A stretch of DNA of 64,000 nucleotides, taken from NCBI GenBank assembly GCA_030673645.1, contig DAOVIO010000009.1:1-64000 (forward strand). Reading direction: 5' to 3'. Position 1 is the stretch's first letter. Each line of letters opens with the position of its first letter. The stretch is from JAGLSB01 sp023135955 (GTDB taxonomy: Bacteria; Bacteroidota; Bacteroidia; Bacteroidales; GCA-2748055). Below are positions 54,824 to 64,000 of the stretch, in pieces. The notes under the pieces are model-generated. The model had not been told where the DNA came from. It worked only from the letters and a program-made list of their open reading frames with translations, and ran no database searches. Made by a program: the position numbers and the translations under genes.

Positions 54824-56245
54824 CTAAAATTCGCTGCCACCTGCCCACCAGGTTTTATCTGAATAAACATCAACAACAGGCATATTAGCAGAGTTAGATG
54901 ATTCTTCACTCGTTGGATAAGGGAATCTCCAAACAAAGCCTGTTGTAGTATTATTAGGATTATCAAGAGTTAAGAATGCAGGAACCCTACGATAATCGTT
55001 ATAAGCTTCAGCTGCTTCATGCTCATATAAAGCAAGGTACTTTTGAGTAAGGATCTCATTCACTTCATTTCCAGCAAGCAAAGGTACAACCTCATTATCA
55101 AAATAATCGGTTCCATCTGCTAATACTAAACCATGAAATACAAAATTAGCTTCGATAGCTGACTGTAAAGCAGCCTGCCATACTGCAGCGGTAGCACCAG
55201 TTCTGAATAAAGCTTCCGCCTCAATAAACCTAAGTTCATGATTTGTCATAATTGGAGTACCGGTTGTCTGACCATTTATGGTAAGTAAAGACCATGAATA
55301 AATTCCACCCTGAGATTGTTCAGCAGTACCATTAGGTGCAGGTACAACAACTCCTTCAAGTAGCTCAAAGTAAACACCAATTCTTGGATCAGTTCTTGCA
55401 TCCATTAGATCATACATGCTCTGACTTACAGATAAATGACTTCTGTCGTTCATAAACTGATACCATGGATTTTCTCCAATTGCAGTTGCTTCATAGGAAT
55501 CAAAAATGAAATTATCCGTATTTTCAACAAATCCATTAGCAATAGCAGTCAAAGCATTAGCGGAAGCATTTGCATCAACATTAGACAATCTCATCCAATG
55601 CCTTGCTTTTAAGGAATAAGCTGCCTTAATCCAGGCATCAACATCTCCACTATAGATATAATCTCCTGCTGTTGAGAAAGTTGTTACACTTTCTAAAGTA
55701 GCAATACCATCATCAAGCCATTTGAAGATGTCAGGATAAATAGCAGATTGCTTATCATAAACAGGTTGTAGATTATCTGAACCATTAAGTGCCTCAGTCC
55801 ATGGGATTTCACCCCACATATCCGTAGTAACTCCTAAATTATAAGCTGTTAAAACCTGTGCAATACCACGTACAAACAAATTATCAGCTTCAGGACCATC
55901 AGGAGCAGTCTTATCCAGTATAACTTTACAAGTATTCATTACATCATAAAGATTATTCCAGTTGTTATTAAATAAGGTAGCAGATGCCTGACCAATTCTT
56001 TTATCAGCATCAACAGACTGAGCCCAGGTTCCTGCACTATGTTCAATGTAAACTGTAGCATACCAACCAATGTCAGTTCCAGCAGTCTCAAACGCTGATT
56101 TAACAATAATATCAGGAAGCATGCTTTGCGAACTCATTGTGAGTGCATTATTTTTTTCTTCGTTAATCTCGTCCATTATTTCCTCACTGCATGCTGTGAA
56201 AAGCAGAGGAATAATTGCAAGAAACAAAAATTTAATTTTTTTCAT
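54824..56245 (-). CDS. SusD/RagB family outer-membrane lipoprotein
   Basis: 473 residues. A lipoprotein signal ends at the Cys of LLFTACSEE. The fold is the SusD-type helical TPR-like repeat protein of the SusD-like_2 kind (NNWNNLYDVMNTCKVIL, DMWGEIPWTEAL, AAYSLKARHWMRL). It binds a substrate on the cell surface and hands it to SusC. It lies 31 bases after susC in the same operon. The substrate is unknown: no glycosidase or peptidase gene is adjacent. Confidence 0.95.
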   Translation of the reverse strand: MKKIKFLFLAIIPLLFTACSEEIMDEINEEKNNALTMSSQSMLPDIIVKSAFETAGTDIGWYATVYIEHSAGTWAQSVDADKRIGQASATLFNNNWNNLYDVMNTCKVILDKTAPDGPEADNLFVRGIAQVLTAYNLGVTTDMWGEIPWTEALNGSDNLQPVYDKQSAIYPDIFKWLDDGIATLESVTTFSTAGDYIYSGDVDAWIKAAYSLKARHWMRLSNVDANASANALTAIANGFVENTDNFIFDSYEATAIGENPWYQFMNDRSHLSVSQSMYDLMDARTDPRIGVYFELLEGVVVPAPNGTAEQSQGGIYSWSLLTINGQTTGTPIMTNHELRFIEAEALFRTGATAAVWQAALQSAIEANFVFHGLVLADGTDYFDNEVVPLLAGNEVNEILTQKYLALYEHEAAEAYNDYRRVPAFLTLDNPNNTTTGFVWRFPYPTSEESSNSANMPVVDVYSDKTWWAGGSEF

Positions 56246-56276
56246 ATTATATAATTTTTTAATGGTTTCCTATAAA

Positions 56277-59200
56277 TTAGAATGTAAAATTAAGGGTTAC
56301 ACCATAAGATGTTGTCTGAGGCAGAGAAACATACTCAAAACCTGCCTGACCATTGCCCATACCTTGAGAAGTCTCAGGATCAACATTTGGTAATGTAGAC
56401 CAAAGCAGGAAGTTTCTTGCAACAGCACTTACTGAGGCACCCTGCATTCTAATCTGCTGAGCTATTTTCTTAGGTAATTGATAAGTAAGCGCTAACTCTC
56501 TTAATTTAATATAAGAAGTTTCATAAACTACCATCTCATCAATTGATCCATATACTGAAGCATAAAAATCAACATATGCATCGTAATCATCAACTCCACC
56601 TCTTTCAATAGTATTAACAGATCCGTCAGATAATACACCAACTTCATTAGCATTTTCTGTATCTGCATAAGTGAAAGGAGTGGTCCTGTCTTCAGTAAAA
56701 CCAGCAGAACCATAAAGTCCTGCAAGCCTGTTAGTACCAGAATAAATATCTCCACCCTGTTTCCAGTCAAATTGGGCAGTTAATGACAATGACTTATAAG
56801 TAAAGTTATTAACAAATCCAACTATAAAATCCGGAGAAACATCACCAATTTTCCCTGAGCCACCGGCCATTGGGAAACCATATGACCAACTGGTTGGATC
56901 ATCGTCAATAAGTACATTCCCATCATCATCACGAGCCATTGTTTCACCATAAATAGTAGGATAAGTATAACCTGAATAAGCCCTGACATTAGGAGTAACA
57001 TAACCTGCAAGAGAGACACTCTCAATTCCTTCAGCAAGAGTAATAACTGTGTTGTTAATTTTCGTGAAGTTAGCATTCATATTCCACTCAAAACCATTCG
57101 TTTTTACAGGGGTTATATAAAATACAATTTCGTGAGCTTTTGAATTCATTTCACCAGCATTGGTAACGAAACTTGCGTAACCTGTTGATCCAGCCATTGG
57201 AACTGAGAAAATTTGATCAGTAGCTGTTTGATCTGAGTAAGTATAATCAATACCCATCCTATTATTAAGGAATTTCAACTCAAGTCCTAATTCATAGTTG
57301 CTTGTATTCTGTGGCATAAGATTAGGATCATAAATAGTAGAAGATGGTCTGAAACCAGAAATTCCTCCTAATGGGAATACCAAACCATCATCTAGAAATC
57401 CACTGTCTCCACCACCAAGGGTATAAGTTTGATCCCTGTAAGTACCTGCCTGACCAACCTGAGCATAAGAAGCCCTGATTTTACCATAAGGTAAGATAGT
57501 ATTATTCTTCAAAGCTCCAAGTTCTGTAAAAATAAATCCTAATGAAGCTGAAGGATAGAAAAATGCTCGATTTTCAGAAGGCATACTTGATACTATATCG
57601 TACCTACCTGTCGCATTAAAAAATAACATATTATCATAATCCAGACCAAGGTTACCATAAGTACCTACAGATCTGTATAAAGATTTGGATTCGTCAGCTA
57701 CTTGAGTAGTAGTATTGGACATATTATTCCATCCTGGAATAGTAAATCCGGTACCAGCCATTGACCAGCTTCTTGAAGTTCTATCATCTACTTCATTACC
57801 TACAATCATTGTAGCATTCAATTTATCGCTTAGATCTTTGGTAAAAGTAATATTCAATAAAGAATTTAAATTACTTCTACTTATACCATAGTTCTCTATT
57901 GAACCACCGGTAGGGGCTTTGTATGCATATACTTGATTATCAGGAGTAGGATAATCTACACCAGTTGGAAGAGATTGGCCTGTATAGGTACTACCTGCCT
58001 GGTATATATCTTCATTATCAGTTGAATATGTGTCAACACCTAATTGGTATCTAACATTAATCCAGTCGACAGGATTGTATTCAAGAAAAGTATTACCAAA
58101 AAATCTTCTAGTTGTTTCGAGGAATTTATTATTCTCCACAGCCCAACGTGGGTTTTCACCAACACCACCACGACGGTAACTAATCTGACGATATTCTCCT
58201 AAAGCACCTTCCTGGTGATATGGAGTTCCCATCAAATCAAAATTAGCAGGCGAACCATAAACAGTAAATAAGTTACTTGAATTACCTGAAGGAAGTTTCT
58301 GTAAATCAACATCGGAATAATTTCCTGAAAAGCCAGCTCTCCACTTATCGCCAAGGTCAATTGTAGCAGTAGCTTTTGCAGTAGATCGATCCATACCGGT
58401 ATTAGGAACAATACCAATCTGGTTAGTTGAACTTACTCCAACAAGATAACTACCGTTATCATTTGCGTTACTAACATTTACACCTTTATAGATTGTAGAA
58501 CCATTACTAAAGAATCCTTCAGGATTATTGAAAGCCTCAGGCTCTACCCATGCTCCTTTATAAGGATCAAACCACATACCTGGCTTGCCTAATGCATCTC
58601 CACCATAAACAGGAACGCCAGGAAGATCTGAAATTTTTGGCCCCCAGGAATAAGAGAAAGCATTATAATAATCTCCATACAAACCCTGTGCATAAGTTTG
58701 CTGAACATCATAAAGCCTGGCAATAGCATCACTTGTATAAGATGTTGTCAGGTTTATAGTAGGATTACCTCCGGAGGTTTTCTTTCCACTTTTAGTTGTA
58801 ATAATAATTACACCGTTTGAAGCACGTAAACCATAAAGTGCAGCAGCTGCCTGCCCTTTTAACACATTAATAGTCTCAATATCATTTGGATCCAGGTCAA
58901 GTGTCCTTGATGAATAATATGCTCCAGTAACATTCTGGTCGTAATCTGGATTACTGGTAATAGGCATACCATCAACAACATATAATGGCTGATTGTTACC
59001 ACTAAAAGAACGAGCACCCCTAATCAACACTGTAGCAGGTGCACCTGGCATACCTGATGACTGTCGAACTTCTACACCAGCTAACTTACCTGAAAGCGAA
59101 GTAAGAAGGTTTGGGTTATTTGCCCGAGATACTTCTTCTGCTGAAATTTCCTGAACAGAATAACCAAGAGACTTTTTGTTCTTGGATATACCCATAGCAG

Positions 59201-59522
59201 TTACAACAACTTCGTCTAGGTTCATGGCATCAGACTCCAGTACTATATCGATGATTGTTCTTCCACCAATTGCTACTTCCTGAGTCTTCATACCTACAAA
59301 GCTGAAAACAAGTGTAGTTGCATTCTGAGGAGCAGTAAGCACAAAGTCACCATTAAAATCAGTAACTGTACCAACTGTAGTTCCTTTAACAACAACCGAC
59401 ACACCAGGCAGAGATGCCCCATCATCAGCTCCGGTCACATTACCTGTAATTTGCACATTCTGAGCTTGTAGGGTAAAACCCATGAGCAAAAAGAATGCCA
59501 GTAAAACTGTAAATCTTTTCAT
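56277..59522 (-). CDS. SusC/RagA family TonB-linked outer-membrane transporter
   Basis: 1081 residues. A signal peptide, then a carboxypeptidase-regulatory-like domain (about 22-110, with GVSVVVKGTTVGTVTDFNGDF), a TonB-box-like stretch near DEVVVTAMG, a plug (about 125-240 with LSGKLAGVEVRQSSG), and a long barrel ending in TTSYGVTLNFTF. It imports a substrate bound by SusD using TonB-ExbBD energy. This pair is isolated: no regulator or hydrolase is next to it, so the substrate cannot be inferred from context. Confidence 0.97.
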   Translation of the reverse strand: MKRFTVLLAFFLLMGFTLQAQNVQITGNVTGADDGASLPGVSVVVKGTTVGTVTDFNGDFVLTAPQNATTLVFSFVGMKTQEVAIGGRTIIDIVLESDAMNLDEVVVTAMGISKNKKSLGYSVQEISAEEVSRANNPNLLTSLSGKLAGVEVRQSSGMPGAPATVLIRGARSFSGNNQPLYVVDGMPITSNPDYDQNVTGAYYSSRTLDLDPNDIETINVLKGQAAAALYGLRASNGVIIITTKSGKKTSGGNPTINLTTSYTSDAIARLYDVQQTYAQGLYGDYYNAFSYSWGPKISDLPGVPVYGGDALGKPGMWFDPYKGAWVEPEAFNNPEGFFSNGSTIYKGVNVSNANDNGSYLVGVSSTNQIGIVPNTGMDRSTAKATATIDLGDKWRAGFSGNYSDVDLQKLPSGNSSNLFTVYGSPANFDLMGTPYHQEGALGEYRQISYRRGGVGENPRWAVENNKFLETTRRFFGNTFLEYNPVDWINVRYQLGVDTYSTDNEDIYQAGSTYTGQSLPTGVDYPTPDNQVYAYKAPTGGSIENYGISRSNLNSLLNITFTKDLSDKLNATMIVGNEVDDRTSRSWSMAGTGFTIPGWNNMSNTTTQVADESKSLYRSVGTYGNLGLDYDNMLFFNATGRYDIVSSMPSENRAFFYPSASLGFIFTELGALKNNTILPYGKIRASYAQVGQAGTYRDQTYTLGGGDSGFLDDGLVFPLGGISGFRPSSTIYDPNLMPQNTSNYELGLELKFLNNRMGIDYTYSDQTATDQIFSVPMAGSTGYASFVTNAGEMNSKAHEIVFYITPVKTNGFEWNMNANFTKINNTVITLAEGIESVSLAGYVTPNVRAYSGYTYPTIYGETMARDDDGNVLIDDDPTSWSYGFPMAGGSGKIGDVSPDFIVGFVNNFTYKSLSLTAQFDWKQGGDIYSGTNRLAGLYGSAGFTEDRTTPFTYADTENANEVGVLSDGSVNTIERGGVDDYDAYVDFYASVYGSIDEMVVYETSYIKLRELALTYQLPKKIAQQIRMQGASVSAVARNFLLWSTLPNVDPETSQGMGNGQAGFEYVSLPQTTSYGVTLNFTF

Positions 59523-59575
59523 AGATAAAATTTTTAGGTTTATAAATAGTTAATAATAGAATATTTCTATGATGT

Positions 59576-59583
59576 CAAATCTA
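59576..59583 (-). promoter_or_regulatory. Putative promoter -7 element of susCD
   Basis: On the minus strand the sequence reads TAGATTTG, matching TAnnTTTG. It lies 54 bases before the susC ATG. Confidence 0.45.
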
Positions 59584-59924
59584 TAAAAAATAATTAATAA
59601 CTAAAAGAAAATGCTGATTATTTAAGGGATACGGCTAATATTTTATATTTATATATACATAATATACTAATAATTTTCACGATTTATAATAGCTCAACAC
59701 TCTTATTTAATATAAAAATAAGCATTTAAGCTACGATTTATCATAATTATTATCGGTTTAATAATAAATAATAATAATATTTTAAAATGTCGTTTTTTTA
59801 AATAATTAGTGGAATAACAAGGCTCTTTTGACGCTATTTTTATCAAAATAAAAACCTTATTTGATAAATATTTTGGTTTAAATGCTTAAATGGATTGAAT
59901 GAGTGAACAAACAGCGAAGTAATA
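59584..59924. other. AT-rich intergenic region upstream of susC
   Basis: About 340 extremely AT-rich bases between susC and ftcD. No ORF, RNA gene or clear repeat was seen. The transcript end of ftcD should lie here, but I saw no obvious terminator hairpin. Confidence 0.4.
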
Positions 59925-61613
59925 TTAGCCTATTTTTTCTTCAACTATTTTTAATATAATTGCTTCTTTTACATCTGAATCCATAAGAATTTGTTTAGCT
60001 TCCTGAAAAATCTCATCAATAAAACTCTTTTCCTTAAATTCGGAGGCATTTATTTTCACATTTAGCCATGCTCCTTTTATTGCAGATCGAACAGCAAGCG
60101 CACCAACACCAGCGTCTGAAACAGAATTTGGGTTACCCATCTTAGCCATCGCTTCTATCAATTCATAAGCCTGGAAGCAGGTTTTCATCACTTTAAAAGG
60201 AACAAGAATTGCATTTTTAGTAGCCTCCTGAATAGCGACTTCTTTATCTTTTCTCTCCGCTTCAGTTTTCCCGGGTAATCGAAAGGCACCTAAAATCTGA
60301 TTAAATGCGTCTGTATCATCATCCACCATCTTCATCAAGGATTCTTGAATTACTTTTCCTTTATCCGCCCAATCGCTAAATTCTTCCCATTTTTCATCCC
60401 AACCTCGTTTGTGCGAAGACAAATTTGCTACCATCGTAGCAAGTGAAGTTCCCATTGATCCCATTAAAGCACTTACAGAACCTCCACCGGGAGCCGGTGA
60501 CTCAGAAGCTGTTTCGTTCATAAAATCATTAACACTTAAGTTAATAAGGCCTTTCTTTTTCATGTCTTTATCCATCACATACTCAATTATCTTTTCATCG
60601 GGATTAAATTGGTACAAATCATCAAGGCCCATGGATTTTACTGCAATCTTTATCAGCTCATCATTCGAGATTCCAATACTACGTTTCTGCTTCCTTAAAA
60701 AGTATCTTCCGGCATCGAGTAACGAGTTTAGCGGAACTAATCCAACTAGTTCGGAACCGGAGACTCTAATGCCTCTATCTTCTGCTTTTTTCCACACCTC
60801 GTCAAAGGCTTCATGTACGCTGCAGATATTTAGATTAGTAAGATTCATGGAAATCTGAGCAACACCATATTCTTCAATAAACCAACCAATTGCTTTAACC
60901 GATTTAAGAGTTCCCGGACTGAAAACAGGCTTTTCATTTTCATCTTTTACAATTTCGCCTGTTAAAGGATTTCCCTTCCTCAACATCCTCCCCTTCTCCC
61001 TTACATCGAAAGCAATAGAATTAGCTCTGCGTGTTGATGTTGTATTAAGATTAATATTATAAGCAACCAGAAAATCTCTCGCACCAACAGCTGTGACTCC
61101 AGCTTTTGCATTAAATACAGCAGGACCAAAATCTGGTTTCCATTCTGATTTAGCAAGTTTTTCCTTTAGTCCTTCATATTCACCTGCCCTTACAAATGCA
61201 AGATTTCTTCTTTCTTCAGTAAAAGCAGCATTTTCATAACAATAAACAGGAATATTTAATTCCTCCCCTATTCTCTTAGCTAATTTTCTTGCATACTCAA
61301 TAGTTTCTTCCATTGTGATTCCCGAAACCGGCACCAAAGGACAAACATCGGTTGCACCAAAACGAGGGTGTTCACCAGTGTGATTAGCCATGTCAATAAG
61401 TTCAGATGCCATTTTTACAGCCTTAAATGCAGCATCAATAACCGGCTCAGGTTCACCAACGAAAGTAACCACAGTTCTGTTTGTAGCCTTACCCGGATCG
61501 ACATCTAAAAGTTTCACACCCTCAACAGATTCTATTTCATTAGTAATCTGTTTGATAATATTCATATCTACTCCCTCAGAGAAATTCGGAACGCATTCAA
61601 TTATTTTTTGCAT
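59925..61613 (-). CDS. ftcD: Bifunctional glutamate formimidoyltransferase / formimidoyltetrahydrofolate cyclodeaminase
   Basis: 562 residues. The N-terminal transferase (about 1-330) has the catalytic-region HTGEHPRFGATDVCPLVP with His82, and VPNFSEG at the start. The C-terminal cyclodeaminase (about 355-562) has ESPAPGGGSVSALMG and VSDAGVGALAVRSA. It moves the formimino group of formiminoglutamate, from histidine breakdown, to tetrahydrofolate and then releases ammonia. In many bacteria these activities are separate; here they are fused as in animals and many Bacteroidota. No hut genes are in the window. Confidence 0.97.
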   Translation of the reverse strand: MQKIIECVPNFSEGVDMNIIKQITNEIESVEGVKLLDVDPGKATNRTVVTFVGEPEPVIDAAFKAVKMASELIDMANHTGEHPRFGATDVCPLVPVSGITMEETIEYARKLAKRIGEELNIPVYCYENAAFTEERRNLAFVRAGEYEGLKEKLAKSEWKPDFGPAVFNAKAGVTAVGARDFLVAYNINLNTTSTRRANSIAFDVREKGRMLRKGNPLTGEIVKDENEKPVFSPGTLKSVKAIGWFIEEYGVAQISMNLTNLNICSVHEAFDEVWKKAEDRGIRVSGSELVGLVPLNSLLDAGRYFLRKQKRSIGISNDELIKIAVKSMGLDDLYQFNPDEKIIEYVMDKDMKKKGLINLSVNDFMNETASESPAPGGGSVSALMGSMGTSLATMVANLSSHKRGWDEKWEEFSDWADKGKVIQESLMKMVDDDTDAFNQILGAFRLPGKTEAERKDKEVAIQEATKNAILVPFKVMKTCFQAYELIEAMAKMGNPNSVSDAGVGALAVRSAIKGAWLNVKINASEFKEKSFIDEIFQEAKQILMDSDVKEAIILKIVEEKIG

Positions 61614-61853
61614 GACATTTTAATATTTGAATTTGTAAAAATCGTTAAAAGATTCTTTCTGACGTCAGGAAACGATATGTTTTTGGAAATAAGGAATTAT
61701 TTTCCAAAAGATTTGTAATTTTTAGCAAGAATGCCTTACTATTAGAATCAACTCCGGGAGAGAAATCTGTAAAAACGGTAATACAGGTCAATATATAATT
61801 TAATAATCAAAAAAATGTCTGTTTTCTAATACAATATACTTCTCGAATGGAAT

Positions 61854-61884
61854 AAAAAATAGCTGGTAACTAATGCTACCAGCT
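61854..61884 (-). terminator. Intrinsic terminator of htrA
   Basis: AGCTGGTA (61861-61868) pairs with TACCAGCT (61877-61884), loop 8 bases; on the minus strand six T follow (61854-61859). It lies about 22 bases after the htrA stop. Confidence 0.85.
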
Positions 61885-61905
61885 CTTATTACATACTACT
61901 ATTAA

Positions 61906-63345
61906 TTAAATCCCGAAAGCATAATAAGCTTTCATTCCATTTGCATAAACTCCTTCTAAATACACTCCTCCATTAATTTGTTCAATCATATTTTTAACAT
62001 CTTCAACTTCCTTCACATCTTTATTATTAATTCGTGTAATAATGAAACCTTCCTTAACCCCTGCTCTCATAAGCTTTCCAGGGCTGAGCTTTAGAACCTT
62101 TACACCATTATCTAATCCAATTTCCTTTTTCTCGTCTTTTGAAATTACTTCAAAACTGGCCCCCAAAACAGAAATAGTTTCGTCTTTTTTAACAACATCT
62201 GTATTTCCTTCCAGGTTGCGCAAAATAACTTCGAAGTCTTTATGCTTATTTTCTCTTTTAATAATTACATGAACTTTATCTTTGGGCCGAAAACGACTTA
62301 TTTGCTCCTGAAGTTCCGAAACACTGTTTACTTTATGATCGTTAACTGAAAGAATAATATCTCCATCCTTCAATCCAGCTTCTTTTGCGGCCCCGTCATC
62401 ATGTACGCCATTAATATAAACGCCTTCTAATTCTGAAATATCATTTTCGTTAGCAAGTTCTTGTGTTACATCCTCAATAGTAACACCTAATATGGCTCTT
62501 TGAACCACACCAAACTCCATTAAATCGGAGATTACTTTATTTACAATGCTTACAGGTACAGCAAAGGAATTACCTGAATAGGAACCCGTCCTGGAAGCAA
62601 TTGCAGTATTTATGCCAACTAACTCCCCTTTTACATTAACAAGAGCTCCGCCGGAATTTCCAGGATTTACAGCTGCATCAGTCTGAATGAATGCCTCAAT
62701 TGCGAATTGTTGTTCAGGTATTATATTTATATTACGTCCCTTTGCACTTATAATACCAGCAGTGACAGTTGAAGTTAAATTGTAAGGATTGCCAACAGCC
62801 AATACCCATTGCCCAAGCTTTAAATTATCAGCATTTCCGTATACTAAAAAATCCAATCCATCTTCTTCAACCTTTAACAATGCTAAATCTGTACTTGGAT
62901 CATTACCTACAACATCTGCTGTATAAGACCGTTTGTCATTCAGTACCACTTCGATCTCATCCATATTATCTATAACATGATTGTTTGTAATAATATATCC
63001 ATCATCAGAGATTATTACTCCAGATCCAAAACCCATAACAGGCTGACTTTCTCTATAATTCCTCTGTCCAAAGAAATGTTCATATAAGGGATTGTAGGAG
63101 GTATTTTGTCTGACAGCTTTAGTTTTAACATGCACAACTGCATGAACTGTTTTCTCCGCAGCATAGCTCAGATCAATTGCACCTTCATTCAGATTGGAAG
63201 GCAGATTGGCGTACATCATTTTATGTTCGGCTGGTACTTCAATTATTGATTCACCGGGCTGAAACCACATTGCATATGCAAATACAGCTAGTGCCGATGC
63301 AAAAAAGGCCGCAACCAATGTTCCTGTAAATTGTTTTAATTTCAT
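61906..63345 (-). CDS. HtrA/DegP-type periplasmic serine protease
   Basis: 479 residues. An N-terminal membrane segment (LVAAFFASALAVFAYAMW) leads to a trypsin-like domain with the catalytic triad His123 (TNNHVID), Asp153 (STDLALL) and Ser231 (NPGNSGGAL). Two PDZ domains follow (about 275-370 and 395-479). It degrades or refolds damaged periplasmic proteins. The triad is complete. Divergent from dapF with about 157 bases between; it has its own terminator. Confidence 0.96.
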   Translation of the reverse strand: MKLKQFTGTLVAAFFASALAVFAYAMWFQPGESIIEVPAEHKMMYANLPSNLNEGAIDLSYAAEKTVHAVVHVKTKAVRQNTSYNPLYEHFFGQRNYRESQPVMGFGSGVIISDDGYIITNNHVIDNMDEIEVVLNDKRSYTADVVGNDPSTDLALLKVEEDGLDFLVYGNADNLKLGQWVLAVGNPYNLTSTVTAGIISAKGRNINIIPEQQFAIEAFIQTDAAVNPGNSGGALVNVKGELVGINTAIASRTGSYSGNSFAVPVSIVNKVISDLMEFGVVQRAILGVTIEDVTQELANENDISELEGVYINGVHDDGAAKEAGLKDGDIILSVNDHKVNSVSELQEQISRFRPKDKVHVIIKRENKHKDFEVILRNLEGNTDVVKKDETISVLGASFEVISKDEKKEIGLDNGVKVLKLSPGKLMRAGVKEGFIITRINNKDVKEVEDVKNMIEQINGGVYLEGVYANGMKAYYAFGI

Positions 63346-63502
63346 AGTATTTCTATTAATTGTTCATTTATTATTTGAGAATATTCTGCAAATATTATGC
63401 CTCTAAGATTGCTTTTTAGTATTATTGTAAGGTGTAAACACCTGAAATTGCATTATGTTGCAAGACATTTATCAGGAATGTAGTATTTAACGATTTTTAA
63501 CA

Positions 63503-64000
63503 ATGACTGACATGTTGGTAGCTTTCCATAAATATCATGGTGCTGGAAATGACTTTATTGTAATTGATGGCAGAAAATCTGTCATATCTGATTTTTCAGC
63601 TAAAATAGTAAAATTCCTTTGTGACAGACATTTTGGAATAGGAGCCGATGGGCTCATTCTATTAACAGATTCTAAAGAAGCAGATTTCAGGATGATCTAT
63701 TTTAATTCTGACGGAAAAGAAGGAACTATGTGCGGAAATGGTGGCAGGTGCATAACTGCTTTTGCGGAAAAACTGGGAATCATAGATAAATCTGCTGAAT
63801 TTATAGGTATTGACGGACTTCATCAGGCTAAGGTTCTTGGAGATGGTCAATATTCATTAAAAATGATAGATGTTCATAATGTTGACAGACTCGAAGATGG
63901 ATATTTATTAGATACAGGATCCAGGCATTTTGTTAAATTTAAAGAAGATCTAAAAGAAATAGACGTTTATAATGATGGCAGGTTAATAAGATATCAAAGC
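63503..64000 (+). CDS. dapF: Diaminopimelate epimerase, 5' part (partial at the right edge)
   Basis: 166 codons are present and the gene continues past the window. The sequence has YHGAGNDFIVID near the N-terminus and the catalytic-Cys block MCGNGGRC (Cys77), diagnostic of DapF. It interconverts LL- and meso-diaminopimelate for lysine and peptidoglycan synthesis. The start is ATG 63503 or a second ATG at 63512. The second catalytic Cys lies beyond the edge. Confidence 0.93.
   Translation, partial: MTDMLVAFHKYHGAGNDFIVIDGRKSVISDFSAKIVKFLCDRHFGIGADGLILLTDSKEADFRMIYFNSDGKEGTMCGNGGRCITAFAEKLGIIDKSAEFIGIDGLHQAKVLGDGQYSLKMIDVHNVDRLEDGYLLDTGSRHFVKFKEDLKEIDVYNDGRLIRYQS

Noticed and set aside
54676..54966. 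A 96-residue minus-strand ORF covering the end of susD and its terminator
   Set aside because: It runs through the terminator hairpin and is out of frame with susD; the sequence is low complexity and leucine-rich.
1..64000. CRISPR arrays, prophage or defence islands
   Set aside because: No spaced direct repeats of CRISPR size, no phage structural genes and no defence-type gene cluster were seen. The only tandem arrays have 8-bp units.

Overview
This AT-rich window comes from a member of the phylum Bacteroidota, most likely a Bacteroidales/Marinilabiliales-type anaerobe or facultative anaerobe. Evidence: a SusC/SusD pair, two proteins with type IX secretion (T9SS) C-terminal sorting domains, a Bacteroidota-style long NusB, a FeoA-FeoB fusion, DUF3276, DUF5606 and DUF1573 proteins, weak or absent Shine-Dalgarno sequences, and several TAnnTTTG promoter elements placed shortly before genes. 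About 50 protein genes are supported. I saw no rRNA, tRNA, CRISPR array, phage or intact insertion sequence. Most of the window is ordinary chromosomal backbone. I did not find a convincing new multi-gene system and do not claim one.

Region 1 (1-5000) is the most eroded part. It has the end of an outer-membrane beta-barrel gene, a transposase relic on the minus strand, a T9SS cargo protein, a possible gene relic, two secreted or outer-membrane hypotheticals, and a decayed class I glutamine amidotransferase-like gene. Region 2 (5000-13900) holds a SiaC-type regulatory phosphoprotein, divergent from a Mesh1-like HD hydrolase, then tsaD, tamB and nnr. tamB appears to start upstream of any canonical start codon. 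An 8-bp satellite follows nnr. Region 3 (13900-26800) has a POT-family transporter, a TPR/SpoIIE phosphatase, a 1857-residue PKD-repeat T9SS protein and an FtsX-type permease.

Region 4 (26770-38520) is housekeeping: phoH-purC-LysM/PBP operon, SAM hydrolase-mazG, the ybbR-coaE-dnaJ-DUF5606 operon, the nusB-DUF1573-yajC operon with a terminator, a PUR-like DUF3276 gene and an unknown 249-residue protein. Region 5 (38600-44200) has iron uptake (feoAB plus a Cys-rich partner), a DUF456 membrane protein, a 52-bp perfect palindrome, and ornithine carbamoyltransferase with carbamate kinase (citrulline catabolism yielding ATP). Region 6 (44500-54500) has a lipoprotein-ftsK-lolA cluster, a PgpH-like 7TM-HD phosphodiesterase, an NlpC/P60 peptidase coupled to a NUDIX hydrolase, and cysD-cysN for sulfate activation. 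Region 7 (54800-64000) has an orphan susCD pair, bifunctional ftcD of histidine breakdown, an HtrA protease and the start of dapF.

Several genes appear to use non-ATG starts (TTG for siaC and the ftsK-linked lipoprotein, possibly GTG for the HD hydrolase, possibly AUU for tamB), so gene starts here need care.
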